Position numbers and translations under genes: made by a program. From NCBI RefSeq assembly GCF_004366075.1, contig NZ_SODU01000005.1, positions 538,511 through 602,510 on the forward strand: 64,000 bases of DNA, in the 5' to 3' direction. This stretch comes from Kribbella pratensis. Its GTDB lineage: Bacteria > Actinomycetota > Actinomycetes > Propionibacteriales > Kribbellaceae. Shown in pieces: positions 40,510 to 49,176 of this stretch. Each line of letters opens with the position of its first letter. Position 1 is the first letter of the stretch. The notes under the pieces were generated by a model. That model did not search any database, had not been told where the DNA came from, and saw nothing but the letters and a program-made list of their open reading frames with translations.

Positions 40510-42032
40510 CTGGTCGGCTGTGGGGGGTCGGGCTGGGCCCTGGTGACTCGGAGCTGGTGACGGTGAAAGCGGCTCGGTTGATCGGGGCGGCGGACGTGAT
40601 CGCGTTCCACAGTGCGCGGCACGGGCGGAGCATCGCGCGGTCGGTCGCCGCGCCGTACCTGACACCCGGCCAGCTCGAGGAGCACCTCGTCTACCCGCTC
40701 ACCACCGAGACGACCGACCACCCGGGCGGGTACCAGGGCGCGATGGACGACTTCTACGCCGACTGCGCCGCCCGGCTCGCAGCGCACCTCGACGCCGGCC
40801 GGGACGTGGTCGTGCTCGCGGAAGGCGATCCGCTCTTCTACGGCTCGTACATGCACATGCACAAGCGCCTCGCGGACCGCTACCCGTGCGAGGTGGTCCC
40901 CGGCGTCACCTCGGTCAGCGCCGCGGCCGCCGTACTCGGCCGCCCACTGTGCGAGCGCGACGAGATCCTCACCGTCCTGCCCGGCACCCTGCCACCCGAC
41001 GTACTGGCGGACCGCCTCCGCTCCACCGACGCGGCCGCGGTGATGAAGCTCGGCCGCACGTTCGCCGGGGTCCGCGAGGCGTTCGAACTCGCCGGCCGCG
41101 CCGACGAGGCCTGGTACGTCGAACGGGCGACAACCGACGCCCAGCGCACAGCACCGCTCAACGAGGTCGACCCGGACGAGGTCCCGTACTTCTCCCTCGC
41201 CCTTCTCCCGAGCCCCGTCAACAACACCTTCGCCGCCCCTGTCACCAAGACCGCCACCGAAGGCTCCGTCACCGTCGTCGGCCTCGGACCGGCCGGCCCG
41301 GAGTGGATGACGCCGGAGGTACGCGCCGCGATCGCCGGTGCGGACGACGTGATCGGCTATACGACGTACGTCGACCGCCTGCCGGACCGGGCCCGTCAGC
41401 GTAAGCACGGCTCGGACAACCGCGTCGAGTCGGAGCGGGCCGCGTTCGCACTCGATCTGGCTCGTAAGGGCTCCACGGTGGTTGTGGTCTCGTCCGGTGA
41501 CCCGGGTGTGTTCGCGATGGGCAGTGCGGTCACAGAGATCGCAGCAGAGCCGGAGTACGCCGATATCGCCGTACGGGTGCTGCCTGGCATGACGGCCGCG
41601 CAGGCGGTCGCCAGCCGGGTCGGTGCGCCGTTGGGACACGACTACTGCGTGTTGTCGCTCTCTGACCGGCTCAAGCCGTGGGAGGTGATCGCCCAGCGCC
41701 TGACCGCGGCTGCGCAGGCAGACCTGGCGATAGCGATCTACAACCCCGCCTCCAGGTCCCGCACCTGGCAGGTGGAGGCGACCCGTGACCTGCTGCTGCA
41801 CCACCGCTCCCCCGGTACGCCGGTCGTGGTCGGACGCGATGTTGGCGGGCCGGAGGAGGCGATCACGGTGACAACACTGGCGGAACTGGATCCTCAAACG
41901 GTTGACATGCGGTGCCTGCTCCTGATCGGCTCGTCACAGACCCGTACTGTGCCCCGGCCGGCCGGCTCACTGGTGTTCACTCCGCGCCGATACCCGGCAA
42001 CGGTGAGTGAGGACATCCCAGGAGTCGGTTAA
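40506..42032 (+). CDS. cobIJ: Fused precorrin-2 C20- and precorrin-3B C17-methyltransferase
   Basis: A bifunctional 508-residue protein with two tetrapyrrole methylase domains. Residues 1-238 are CobI (LWGVGLGPGDSELVTVKAARLI, LAEGDPLFYGSYMHMH, VVPGVTSVSAAAAVLG). Residues 250-508 are CobJ (VTVVGLGPAGPEWMTPEV, VVVSSGDPGVFAMGSAV, IAIYNPASRSRTWQ, VVGRDVGGPEEAI). CobI methylates precorrin-2 at C-20 and CobJ methylates precorrin-3B at C-17 with ring contraction. The fusion is common in actinobacteria. It starts with GTG overlapping cobH by four bases. No further cob genes follow here. Confidence 0.95.
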   Translation: MTGRLWGVGLGPGDSELVTVKAARLIGAADVIAFHSARHGRSIARSVAAPYLTPGQLEEHLVYPLTTETTDHPGGYQGAMDDFYADCAARLAAHLDAGRDVVVLAEGDPLFYGSYMHMHKRLADRYPCEVVPGVTSVSAAAAVLGRPLCERDEILTVLPGTLPPDVLADRLRSTDAAAVMKLGRTFAGVREAFELAGRADEAWYVERATTDAQRTAPLNEVDPDEVPYFSLALLPSPVNNTFAAPVTKTATEGSVTVVGLGPAGPEWMTPEVRAAIAGADDVIGYTTYVDRLPDRARQRKHGSDNRVESERAAFALDLARKGSTVVVVSSGDPGVFAMGSAVTEIAAEPEYADIAVRVLPGMTAAQAVASRVGAPLGHDYCVLSLSDRLKPWEVIAQRLTAAAQADLAIAIYNPASRSRTWQVEATRDLLLHHRSPGTPVVVGRDVGGPEEAITVTTLAELDPQTVDMRCLLLIGSSQTRTVPRPAGSLVFTPRRYPATVSEDIPGVG

Positions 42033-42110
42033 ATCAGCGCTCCAGCCGTGTCAGGTGCAGTGCGGACGGGTAGGGACCGCCCCGAACCGACCTGTGAGGA
42101 GCCTGCGGAG

Positions 42111-42806
42111 ATGACTCAGCAGTACCCCGGCGACACCGCCACGATCACCACGCCCGCCGGCGACGCCAGCACGCAGCGGTACGAGGAGGCGCGCGCGGCC
42201 GCGAGCCGGGCGATGAGCACGATCGCGATCGACCCGGACCAGCCGCTGCGCACGCCCCCGGCCGCCGAGGCCGAGCCAGAGGTCGATCTGGACCTGCTGT
42301 CGTACCGCGGGTTCAAGTTCGGTGCGGCCTTCTTCGGGTGGCTGATCGCAATCTCGATGTCGGTGCTGCTGATGGCCGCCGTGGCCGCGGCCGCGCTCGG
42401 CACCGCCGAGATCCTGGACTACACCACCAGCGATGCGAAGGCGCAGCCCGGCGCGGCCTCGCTCACCGCGGCAGGGGTCACGATCTTCATGGTGACGCTC
42501 GCGTTCTACATCGGCGGGTACGTCGCCGGACGGCTGGCCCGCTTCGACGGCGGACGCCAGGGCTTCGGCGTCTGGATGATCGCTCTGCTCGTCGGAGCGC
42601 TCGCCGGCGGCGCCGGTTGGGTGCTGGACAGCCAGTACGGCCTGGTGGACGAGGTCAACTGGCCGAACGTCGCGCTCGCCGACAACACCCTCCTGCTCGG
42701 CGGCATCGCCGCAGCGGCCGCCCTGCTGATCCTGACGCTCCTGGCCGCGATCGTCGGCGGCAAGTCCGGCAGGCGCTACCACGACCGCATCGACGAGTTG
42801 CTGTAG
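42111..42806 (+). CDS. Membrane protein of unknown function, paralogue 1
   Basis: A 231-residue protein with a hydrophilic N-terminus of about 65 residues (many Ala, Thr, Glu) and four membrane helices starting at GFKFGAAFFGWLIAISMSVL. The second half carries FYIGGYVAGRLARFDGGRQGFGVWMI, which is shared with the next gene (YHGGYVAGRLAGSAGALHGFGVWLI). No functional family is recognised; the fold looks like the actinobacterial TIGR04086/YrzE-type membrane proteins. ATG 42111 is used rather than 42048 because the latter leader is not conserved in the paralogue. Confidence 0.75.
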   Translation: MTQQYPGDTATITTPAGDASTQRYEEARAAASRAMSTIAIDPDQPLRTPPAAEAEPEVDLDLLSYRGFKFGAAFFGWLIAISMSVLLMAAVAAAALGTAEILDYTTSDAKAQPGAASLTAAGVTIFMVTLAFYIGGYVAGRLARFDGGRQGFGVWMIALLVGALAGGAGWVLDSQYGLVDEVNWPNVALADNTLLLGGIAAAAALLILTLLAAIVGGKSGRRYHDRIDELL

Positions 42807-42822
42807 AGGTCGCGGGACCTCT
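42805..42822 (+). terminator. Short hairpin at the stop codon of membrane paralogue 1
   Basis: AGAGGTC (42805-42811) pairs perfectly with GACCTCT (42816-42822) around a GCGG loop, starting within the TAG stop codon. There is no U-tract. It may attenuate transcription before the second paralogue. Confidence 0.45.
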
Positions 42823-42826
42823 AAGT

Positions 42827-42881
42827 AAACAGACTGTCAGTTTCCGCGCTGGGTACCGGACAAGCACACGGGGCTTGTCCG
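42827..42881 (+). promoter_or_regulatory. Near-palindrome and leader hairpin before membrane paralogue 2
   Basis: AAACAGAC-T-GTCAGTTT (42827-42843) is palindromic at seven of eight pairs. CGGACAAGC (42857-42865) and GCTTGTCCG (42873-42881) then form a perfect 9-bp stem with a 7-base loop. The stem ends three bases before the GAGGAG ribosome site (42884-42889). The layout suggests an operator followed by an mRNA hairpin that could influence ribosome access. Confidence 0.55.
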
Positions 42882-42897
42882 ATGAGGAGAAGCTGAC

Positions 42898-43515
42898 ATG
42901 ACCCAGCAGCAACATCAGGAAGACACACGCGTCGACCGGCTCGGCCCGTCCGAGCTGTACGACGAGGAGGAGCGAGGCGCACCGCCCACCCGGGAACGGG
43001 TCCACAGGCGCTCCACAGGCGGCGGGACGTTCTACGGCTGGCTGGTCGCGATCGGTCTGACCGCGCTGCTGACCGGGATCGCCGGCGCGATCGCGGCAGC
43101 GGTCGACTACTCGGGCACCTTCGACTGGTACGACGCCATGAACAGCGCGAACACGGCCGGCACCATCGGGATCGTCTCCGGTGTGCTCCTGCTTCTGATC
43201 CTGGGGTTCGCGTACTACCACGGCGGATACGTCGCCGGACGGCTGGCGGGCTCCGCCGGCGCCCTGCACGGGTTCGGCGTCTGGCTGATCGGGATCGTCG
43301 TGACCGCAATCGTCGCCGTGCTCGCGGGGACGGCGGGTTCGCAGTACGACGTCCTGGACCGGATGAAACTGCCGTCGGTGCCGATCGCGGACCAGACACT
43401 GACCCTGGGCGGTCTGATCGCGGTAGGCGCCGCTGCGCTGATCACGCTGGTCGCGGCGGTGATGGGCGGAAAGGCCGGCCGGAGCCACGACGACATCGAG
43501 ACCAGCGCCGACTGA
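42898..43515 (+). CDS. Membrane protein of unknown function, paralogue 2
   Basis: A 205-residue paralogue of the preceding gene. It has a charged N-terminus of 45 residues, then GGGTFYGWLVAIGLTALLTGIAGAI and three more helices, with YHGGYVAGRLAGSAGALHGFGVWLIGI shared with its neighbour. The C-terminus AAVMGGKAGRSHDDIE parallels AAIVGGKSGRRYHDRIDE in the first copy. The GAGGAG ribosome site is preceded by a perfect hairpin, so the two copies may be expressed differently. Tandem duplication is evident; function is unknown. Confidence 0.75.
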   Translation: MTQQQHQEDTRVDRLGPSELYDEEERGAPPTRERVHRRSTGGGTFYGWLVAIGLTALLTGIAGAIAAAVDYSGTFDWYDAMNSANTAGTIGIVSGVLLLLILGFAYYHGGYVAGRLAGSAGALHGFGVWLIGIVVTAIVAVLAGTAGSQYDVLDRMKLPSVPIADQTLTLGGLIAVGAAALITLVAAVMGGKAGRSHDDIETSAD

Positions 43516-43566
43516 GCCGCCCCGCGGCCCGCTGTGCTACAACGGGCAGTAACCAAAGGGGCCCAT

Positions 43567-44757
43567 GTGGACCAGTTAACGCTCGGTGTCGTCGGTCGTT
43601 CCCGCAAGGAGAACGAGCATCGGCTACCGATTCATCCGCACCATTTCGAGCGGATCGACGAGGATGTGCGCCAGCACATCCTCCTCGAGACCGGGTACGG
43701 CGAGCGGTTCGGGATCTCCGACGAGTACCTGGCGAAATCGGTGGCCGGTGTCGTCGGCCGGGACGAGCTGATCGCGGTCGCCGACGTCGTGGTGCTGCCC
43801 AAACCGCAGCCCGAGGATCTCGCCGGGCTGCGGGTCGGGCAGACCCTGTGGGGCTGGCCGCACTGCGTCCAGGACGACGAGATCACCCAGCTCGCGATCG
43901 ACCGGCGGCTCACGCTGATCGGGTTCGAGGCGATGAACCACTGGACCGCCGACGGCCAGTTCAGCCTGCACGTCTTCCACAAGAACAACGAGCTCGCCGG
44001 ATACTGCTCCGTGCTGCAGGCGCTCGAGCTGATCGGCTCGACCGGCGACTACGGACGTCGGCTGCGAGCGGTCGTGATCGGCTTCGGCGCGACCGCCCGA
44101 GGAGCCGTCACCGCGCTGAACGCGCACGGCATCCACGACGTCGACGTCCTCACCGGCCGTGACGTGGCCGCCGTCGGCTCACCGATCCACTCGGCGCGGA
44201 TGGTCCAGTACGACCAGGACGAGGTCGATCCCGGCGCCGCCCTCGATCCGCGCCGCAGTCACGCGCTGGCCGACGAGGGCCGGGTGCCGCTGGCCGGGTT
44301 CCTGGCCGAGCACGACGTGGTCGTGAACTGTGTGCTGCAGGACCCGAACGCGCCGCTGACGTTCCTGATCGAGGAGGATCTCGCGCACTTCGCGCCGGGC
44401 AGCCTGATCGTCGACGTCTCCTGCGACCTGGGCATGGGGTTCAGCTGGGCCCGGCCGACCGGGTTCGACGACCCGACGTTCGTGGTCGGCGACAACATCA
44501 CGTACTACGGCGTCGACCACAGTCCGTCGTACCTGTGGAACTCGGCGACCTGGGAGATCAGCGAGGCCCTGCTGCCGTTCATCCGCACGGTGCTCGAAGG
44601 TCCCGCCGCCTGGCACGCCGACCCCACCATCAGCCGGGCGATCGAGATCGAGGCCGGCACCATCCGCAATCCGGACATCCTCTCCTTCCAGCACCGCTCC
44701 CCCGAGCACCCGTACCCACGTCTCGCCGCGGATCGGTCCGATCCGGCTTCCGGGTGA
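43567..44757 (+). CDS. Alanine dehydrogenase / N5-(carboxyethyl)ornithine synthase-like enzyme
   Basis: A 396-residue protein with the AlaDH/PNT architecture. The N-terminal substrate domain opens LGVVGRSRKENEHRLPIHPHHF, followed by GYGERFGISDEYL and VVVLPKPQPEDLAGLRVGQTLWGWPHCVQ. The Rossmann domain has VVIGFGATARGAVTALNAHG. The KPQP and GWPHCVQ segments look closer to N5-(carboxyethyl)ornithine synthases than to true alanine dehydrogenases. The reaction would be reductive condensation of a 2-oxoacid with an amino acid, using NAD(P)H. GTG 43567 follows AAAGGGG. An SDR and a cupin follow on the same strand. Confidence 0.72.
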   Translation: MDQLTLGVVGRSRKENEHRLPIHPHHFERIDEDVRQHILLETGYGERFGISDEYLAKSVAGVVGRDELIAVADVVVLPKPQPEDLAGLRVGQTLWGWPHCVQDDEITQLAIDRRLTLIGFEAMNHWTADGQFSLHVFHKNNELAGYCSVLQALELIGSTGDYGRRLRAVVIGFGATARGAVTALNAHGIHDVDVLTGRDVAAVGSPIHSARMVQYDQDEVDPGAALDPRRSHALADEGRVPLAGFLAEHDVVVNCVLQDPNAPLTFLIEEDLAHFAPGSLIVDVSCDLGMGFSWARPTGFDDPTFVVGDNITYYGVDHSPSYLWNSATWEISEALLPFIRTVLEGPAAWHADPTISRAIEIEAGTIRNPDILSFQHRSPEHPYPRLAADRSDPASG

Positions 44758-44796
44758 CGCTGGCCGCGGGCACAAGCGACCGTCAAGCTGGGCGGC

Positions 44797-45471
44797 ATGT
44801 CACGGACCGCGCTCGTCGTCGGAGGAACGAGCGGGATCGGTGCGGCCGCGGTACGGCGGCTCGCCGCGGACGGACTGCACGTCGTCGCGGTGGGCCTCGG
44901 TGCGGGTCCTGAGCAGGTCGAGCTGGATCTGCGGATCGACGGCTCGGTGGAGGAGCTGATCGGGTCGCTCGAGCGTCTCGACGTACTGGTCAATGCTGCC
45001 GGAATCATCCGGAGAGGTGACGAGCACCGGCCGGACGTGTTCCGGGACGTGGTCGAGATCAACCTGACCGGCGCGATGCGGGCAGCCGAGGCTGCGCACG
45101 ACCTGCTCGCCGTGAGCGAGGGCTGCATCGTCAACGTGGCGTCCATGCTCAGCTACTTCGGTGGACCGCTCGTTCCGGCGTACAGCGCCTCCAAGGGCGG
45201 GATCGTGCAGCTCACCAAGTCGCTGGCGGTCGCGTGGGCCGCGGATGGGATCCGGGTGAACGCGGTCGCGCCCGGCTGGATCGCCACCGACCTCACCGCC
45301 GCGCTGCAGTCCGACCCGGTCGCCTCCGACCGGATCCTGTCCCGTACGCCGATGGCCCGGTGGGGCACGCCCGACGAGGTCGCGGGCGTGATCGCCTTCC
45401 TGGCCGGCCCCGACGCGGGCTTCGTCACCGGCGCCGTCGTACCGGTCGACGGCGGCTATCTGAGCATGTGA
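44797..45471 (+). CDS. Short-chain dehydrogenase/reductase
   Basis: A 224-residue classical SDR. The cofactor loop is VVGGTSGIGAAAVRRL, NAAG follows in LVNAAGIIRRGDE, and the catalytic residues are Ser in VNVASMLSYFG and the Tyr-Lys pair in PAYSASKGGIVQLTKSLA. The PG motif and C-terminal FVTGAVVPVDGGYLSM are standard. The substrate is unknown; homologues are often annotated as 3-oxoacyl-ACP reductase-like. It lies between the AlaDH-like gene and the cupin gene (10-bp gap), so all three may form one operon. Confidence 0.92.
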   Translation: MSRTALVVGGTSGIGAAAVRRLAADGLHVVAVGLGAGPEQVELDLRIDGSVEELIGSLERLDVLVNAAGIIRRGDEHRPDVFRDVVEINLTGAMRAAEAAHDLLAVSEGCIVNVASMLSYFGGPLVPAYSASKGGIVQLTKSLAVAWAADGIRVNAVAPGWIATDLTAALQSDPVASDRILSRTPMARWGTPDEVAGVIAFLAGPDAGFVTGAVVPVDGGYLSM

Positions 45472-45481
45472 GGAGAACCCG

Positions 45482-45964
45482 ATGATCCCGGTATCCGCAG
45501 GTGTCCCGGCGGAGATCGCCGTGCAGGCGGTCCCCGACGACGAGCGGCTCTGGGTGCCGCAGGCTCCCGGCGTGTGGTTCCGGCCGCTGATGCTGAACAC
45601 GGTCACCGGCCAGTGGTGCAACCTGCTCAAGGTCACCCGGGCCGGCATCGTCTCCCGGCACCGGCATCCGAGCGCAGTCTTCGGCTACGTGATCAAGGGC
45701 CAGTGGCAGTACGACGAACACGACTGGGTCGCCGACGCCGGCTCGTTCGTGTACGAGCCGCCCGGGGAGATCCACACGCTCCGCGTCCCGGAGGAGTGCA
45801 CCGAGATGATCACGTTCTTCAACATCTCCGGGGCGATGATCTACGTCGACGAGGCCGGCAACCAGACCGGCTACGAGGACACGTTCACCAAGATCCAGCT
45901 CTGCCGGGACCACTACGGCGCCAACGGCCTCGGCGCCGACTACGTGGACCAGTTCATCCGCTGA
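45482..45964 (+). CDS. Cupin, 2,4'-dihydroxyacetophenone dioxygenase-like
   Basis: A 160-residue single-domain cupin of the ChrR-like type. The metal-binding histidines are in SRHRHPSAVFGYVIKGQW, and the second cupin motif has the histidine in PPGEIHTL. Length and the W-N-L-L and TFFNISGAMIYVD segments match the 2,4'-dihydroxyacetophenone dioxygenase family, which cleaves a carbon-carbon bond next to a carbonyl using non-haem iron. AGGAGAA precedes the ATG. Its end overlaps the convergent LysR gene by 25 bp. Confidence 0.82.
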   Translation: MIPVSAGVPAEIAVQAVPDDERLWVPQAPGVWFRPLMLNTVTGQWCNLLKVTRAGIVSRHRHPSAVFGYVIKGQWQYDEHDWVADAGSFVYEPPGEIHTLRVPEECTEMITFFNISGAMIYVDEAGNQTGYEDTFTKIQLCRDHYGANGLGADYVDQFIR

Positions 45965-46824
45965 AGCACCTCGACAACCTTCCGCAGCGCTGGGGACTGC
46001 GGTCGGTCGCGCCGGGTGAAGAGCGCGACCTGACGCTCCACCCCGGCGTCGTGGATCGGGATCAGACGGACCCCGTCGAGGTTCGCGGTCGTCACAGCCA
46101 GTTCGTTGGTGACGCCAACGCCGAGGCCGTGGCGGACCAGCGACAGCAGGGTCTGCGGCTGGTTCGTGCGGAAGGCGGACTCCGGGCTGAGGCCCTTCTG
46201 CGCGAAGGCCAGGTGGGACTCGAACTGTCGGGGCCCGTCGCTCTCGCCGATCGAGATCAGCGGCAGTTCGGCCAACTGCGCCAGGGTGACCGACGGGCAG
46301 GAAGCCAGCGGGTGGTTCTCGGGGAAGACGGCGGTGAGCGGTTCGCGCCAGAGGATCTCGTGGGTGAGGGACTCGTCTGCGACGAGCGGATGCACCGGGC
46401 GGATCGCGAGGTCGATGTCTCCGCGGACCGGGGCGGCCTCCAGGTCCACACTCGGCCCTTCGACCAGCAGCAGGCGGATGCGGTCCGGAAGGCGTCGTAC
46501 GACCTGCGGGAACAGCCACGCCGCAGCACTCGGGTAGGCGCCGAAGCGGACGGCTCCCCCGGCGGACAGGTTCTGCACGCGGCGCAGGATCTCCTCGGCC
46601 TGCGGGAGCAGCGCGCGGCCCTCGGGAGTGAGGCGGGGCGGGTGGGCCGTGCGGTCGAAGAGCTGTACGTCGAGCGCGCGTTCGAGCTCCGCGACATGCT
46701 CGCTGATCCGGGACTGGCCTCGGTACACCGCCTTCGCGGCGGCGGAGAACCCGCCGTACCGCGCGACGGCGACGAAACTGACGATCCAGTCCAGCTTTAC
46801 GCCGTACATCGCGCCGAGATCCAT
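45940..46824 (-). CDS. LysR-family transcriptional regulator
   Basis: A 294-residue regulator. The winged helix-turn-helix is at residues 9-67 (LDWIVSFVAVARYGGFSAAAKAVYRGQSRISEHVAELERALDVQLFDR). The periplasmic-binding-protein-like effector domain occupies about 90-294 (VRFGAYPSAAAWLFPQVVRRLP, DLAIRPVHP, GLGVGVTNELA). It is divergent from the FAD monooxygenase gene with a 53-bp gap and convergent with the cupin gene. Either neighbour could be its target. An alternative start at ATG 46807-46809 is possible. Confidence 0.93.
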   Translation of the reverse strand: MDLGAMYGVKLDWIVSFVAVARYGGFSAAAKAVYRGQSRISEHVAELERALDVQLFDRTAHPPRLTPEGRALLPQAEEILRRVQNLSAGGAVRFGAYPSAAAWLFPQVVRRLPDRIRLLLVEGPSVDLEAAPVRGDIDLAIRPVHPLVADESLTHEILWREPLTAVFPENHPLASCPSVTLAQLAELPLISIGESDGPRQFESHLAFAQKGLSPESAFRTNQPQTLLSLVRHGLGVGVTNELAVTTANLDGVRLIPIHDAGVERQVALFTRRDRPQSPALRKVVEVLQRMNWST

Positions 46825-46877
46825 GGTCGTCCACGGTAGCCGGGAAGACCCCGACCTGGTCCGGCGTTGCTCCTGGT

Positions 46878-47930
46878 GTGCTGGACGTAGCAGTGATCGG
46901 AGCGGGACAGGCAGGCCTGTCGGCGGTGTACCACTTGGTGCGGATGGGGTTCACGCCGTACGACGAGGTTGTCGTCCTGGACCGCAACGCGGAACCCGGT
47001 GGCGCCTGGCAGCACCGGTGGGACTCGTTGACCATGCACGACGTCCACGGGATCGCGAACCTGCCCGGCGTACCGGTGCCGTCCAGTGCCGGTGCGGAAC
47101 GAGCCAACGAGTTCGTCCCGGCGTACTTCGCGGACTACGAGAAGCAGTTCGACCTCCCGGTACTGCGGCCTGTAGCGGTCGAGAGCGTCCGCTCGGTGGA
47201 CGACGGGTTCGAACTGGACACGTCCAAGGGCCTTTATCGGGCCGCCTCGATCGTGAACGCGAGCGGGACGTGGGACCGGCCGTTCATCCCCTGGTACCCG
47301 GGGATCGGGACGTTCCAGGGGCGTCAGCTGCACACCGCCGACTACCGCGGCGCAGCCGAGCTGGCTGGGCAGCAGGTCCTGGTTGTCGGTGGTGGAGCGT
47401 CTGCTGTGCAGTTGCTCGCTGAGATCTCGGAGGTCGCGAACACCACGTGGGTGACACGTCGGCCGCCGGAGTGGCGTACCGATGAGGACTTCACTCCCGA
47501 GTACGGACGCCAGGTCGTCGCGCGCGTCGAGGAACGCGTCCGCGCCGGTCTGCCGCCTCGCAGCGTGGTCAGCGTCACTGGCCTGCACCTGCGACCGCAG
47601 GAGCAGGCAGCGTTGGCCCATGGTGTCTACAACCGCCTGCCGATGTTCTCGCGCATCACGCCGGACGGTGTCGAGTGGGCCAACGGGAGCAGCCTGCACG
47701 TCGACACCATCCTCTGGGCGACCGGCTTCCGCGCCGACCTCGCCCACCTCGCACCACTGCATCTCCGCGAAGCGTCCGGCGGCATCCGCATGAATGGCAC
47801 CGCCACCGTCGCCGACCCGCGCATCCACCTCGTCGGCTACGGCCCGTCGGCCAGCACCATCGGCGCCAACCGCGCCGGCTTCACCGCCGCCCGCGCGCTA
47901 CGGGACCTCCTCAAACCGCTGGCTGCATAG
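46878..47930 (+). CDS. FAD-dependent oxidoreductase / flavin monooxygenase
   Basis: A 350-residue two-dinucleotide-domain flavoprotein. FAD binds at VAVIGAGQAGLSAVYHL near the N-terminus, and NADPH at VLVVGGGASAVQLLAEI around residue 165. The TILWATGFRADLAHLAPL segment corresponds to the ATG motif linking the two. The size is that of YpeE/CzcO-like enzymes, shorter than Baeyer-Villiger monooxygenases. The substrate is unknown. GTG 46878 is the start. The 3' end overlaps the convergent MFS gene by 20 bp. Confidence 0.88.
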   Translation: MLDVAVIGAGQAGLSAVYHLVRMGFTPYDEVVVLDRNAEPGGAWQHRWDSLTMHDVHGIANLPGVPVPSSAGAERANEFVPAYFADYEKQFDLPVLRPVAVESVRSVDDGFELDTSKGLYRAASIVNASGTWDRPFIPWYPGIGTFQGRQLHTADYRGAAELAGQQVLVVGGGASAVQLLAEISEVANTTWVTRRPPEWRTDEDFTPEYGRQVVARVEERVRAGLPPRSVVSVTGLHLRPQEQAALAHGVYNRLPMFSRITPDGVEWANGSSLHVDTILWATGFRADLAHLAPLHLREASGGIRMNGTATVADPRIHLVGYGPSASTIGANRAGFTAARALRDLLKPLAA

Positions 47931-49113
47931 CGGGTTCTGGCTCCTGCACCACGACCGGCACGAAGAGCCCGGCGACCAGGAAGACACCTGCCGTCAGCAA
48001 CCAGCCCGGCCAGCCCCACGACACTGCGACCGTCGTGATGAGCAGCGGGGCCACGAGGTCACCGATCTGGTGCCCCATCGCGTAGGCGCCTTGGTACTGC
48101 CCCTGGGCACCAGGTGGCGCCAGCTCGAAGCTGATGCCCCAGCCGCCCGCAGACTGCAGCATCTCGCCCAGGACATGCGCCAGCGCCGCCGCGATCAGCA
48201 GACCGATCGTCACTGCACCGGACGTCGCATCGCTCAGCGCCAGCACGAGACAGGTGATCGCCAGCAGCACTCCTGCTCGTCGCCCGGCCCGGGCGGCGCC
48301 GGTCAGACGTTCTGTGCCGCGCGAGATGCGTACCTGCAGCAGGATCACCGCAGCGGAGTTCAGCACCAGCAGCACGGAGATCATCCAGCGCGGCGCATCC
48401 GTCGCAGTCGCGACCCACAGCGGAATGCCGATCTGCGCGAGCGCACCATGCATGCTCAGTACGCCGTCCAGCCCGACGAACACCAGAAACCGGCGATCCC
48501 GCACCGCCGTCAGCCCCGACGGCCCTGCCGCGGCCGGCACTCGCGCAACGGCCGGCATCCCGAACCGCACCAGCCCGGCCGTCACCACGTACGTCGCTGC
48601 GTTCGCCAGCAGCGCCACGACGTACACCTCGCGCCGGTCGACCGCGAGCACCACACCGGCAGCCGCCATGCCGACGGCCATGCCGATGTTCGTGACGACC
48701 CGGAGGATCGCCCGCGTCCGCACCCGCTGGTCGGCCGGTGCGACTCCGGCGATCAACGCTCCCTTCGCGCCGCGTTGCCCCGAGTCCGCGATGGCGGTCA
48801 CCGCCGCTACGGCGACGTACCAGCCGAACGACCGCACCTGGGTCAGCGCGGTCATGGTGACGGCCTGGAGCAACAGGAACCCGACGTACGCCCTGTTGGG
48901 TCCCAGCCGGTCGGCGACGACGCCGAGCGGCGTACTCGCCACCAGTCCGACCAGTGCGGCGATTGTCAGACCCACACCGACGTGACCGACGGACAGTCCC
49001 ACGGCGCGGGTCAGGTAGAGCGCCCCGACTGCTGCGTAGACACCGTTCCCCAGAGTGTTGACGAGCGTCGCGGCGATCAGCCGCCGTACGGCAGGCGAAA
49101 GAGATGAGGTCAC
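47911..49113 (-). CDS. MFS transporter
   Basis: A 400-residue, 12-helix major facilitator. The first helix reads LIAATLVNTLGNGVYAAVGALYLTRAVGL, and the motif-A-like loop is ASTPLGVVADRLGPNRAYVGF. A duplicated loop appears in the second half. The MTL-type or macrolide-efflux-like groups have this profile, but the cargo cannot be named. It starts with GTG 49113, 63 bp after the ArsR gene on the same strand, so the two probably form a regulator-exporter operon. Confidence 0.9.
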   Translation of the reverse strand: MTSSLSPAVRRLIAATLVNTLGNGVYAAVGALYLTRAVGLSVGHVGVGLTIAALVGLVASTPLGVVADRLGPNRAYVGFLLLQAVTMTALTQVRSFGWYVAVAAVTAIADSGQRGAKGALIAGVAPADQRVRTRAILRVVTNIGMAVGMAAAGVVLAVDRREVYVVALLANAATYVVTAGLVRFGMPAVARVPAAAGPSGLTAVRDRRFLVFVGLDGVLSMHGALAQIGIPLWVATATDAPRWMISVLLVLNSAAVILLQVRISRGTERLTGAARAGRRAGVLLAITCLVLALSDATSGAVTIGLLIAAALAHVLGEMLQSAGGWGISFELAPPGAQGQYQGAYAMGHQIGDLVAPLLITTVAVSWGWPGWLLTAGVFLVAGLFVPVVVQEPEPAMQPAV

Positions 49114-49176
49114 AGCTGCTCATCCAACAAGCGGTTTCCCGGCGTTGCTGTTGGACTGCGGACTTCCGTCAGTCCG

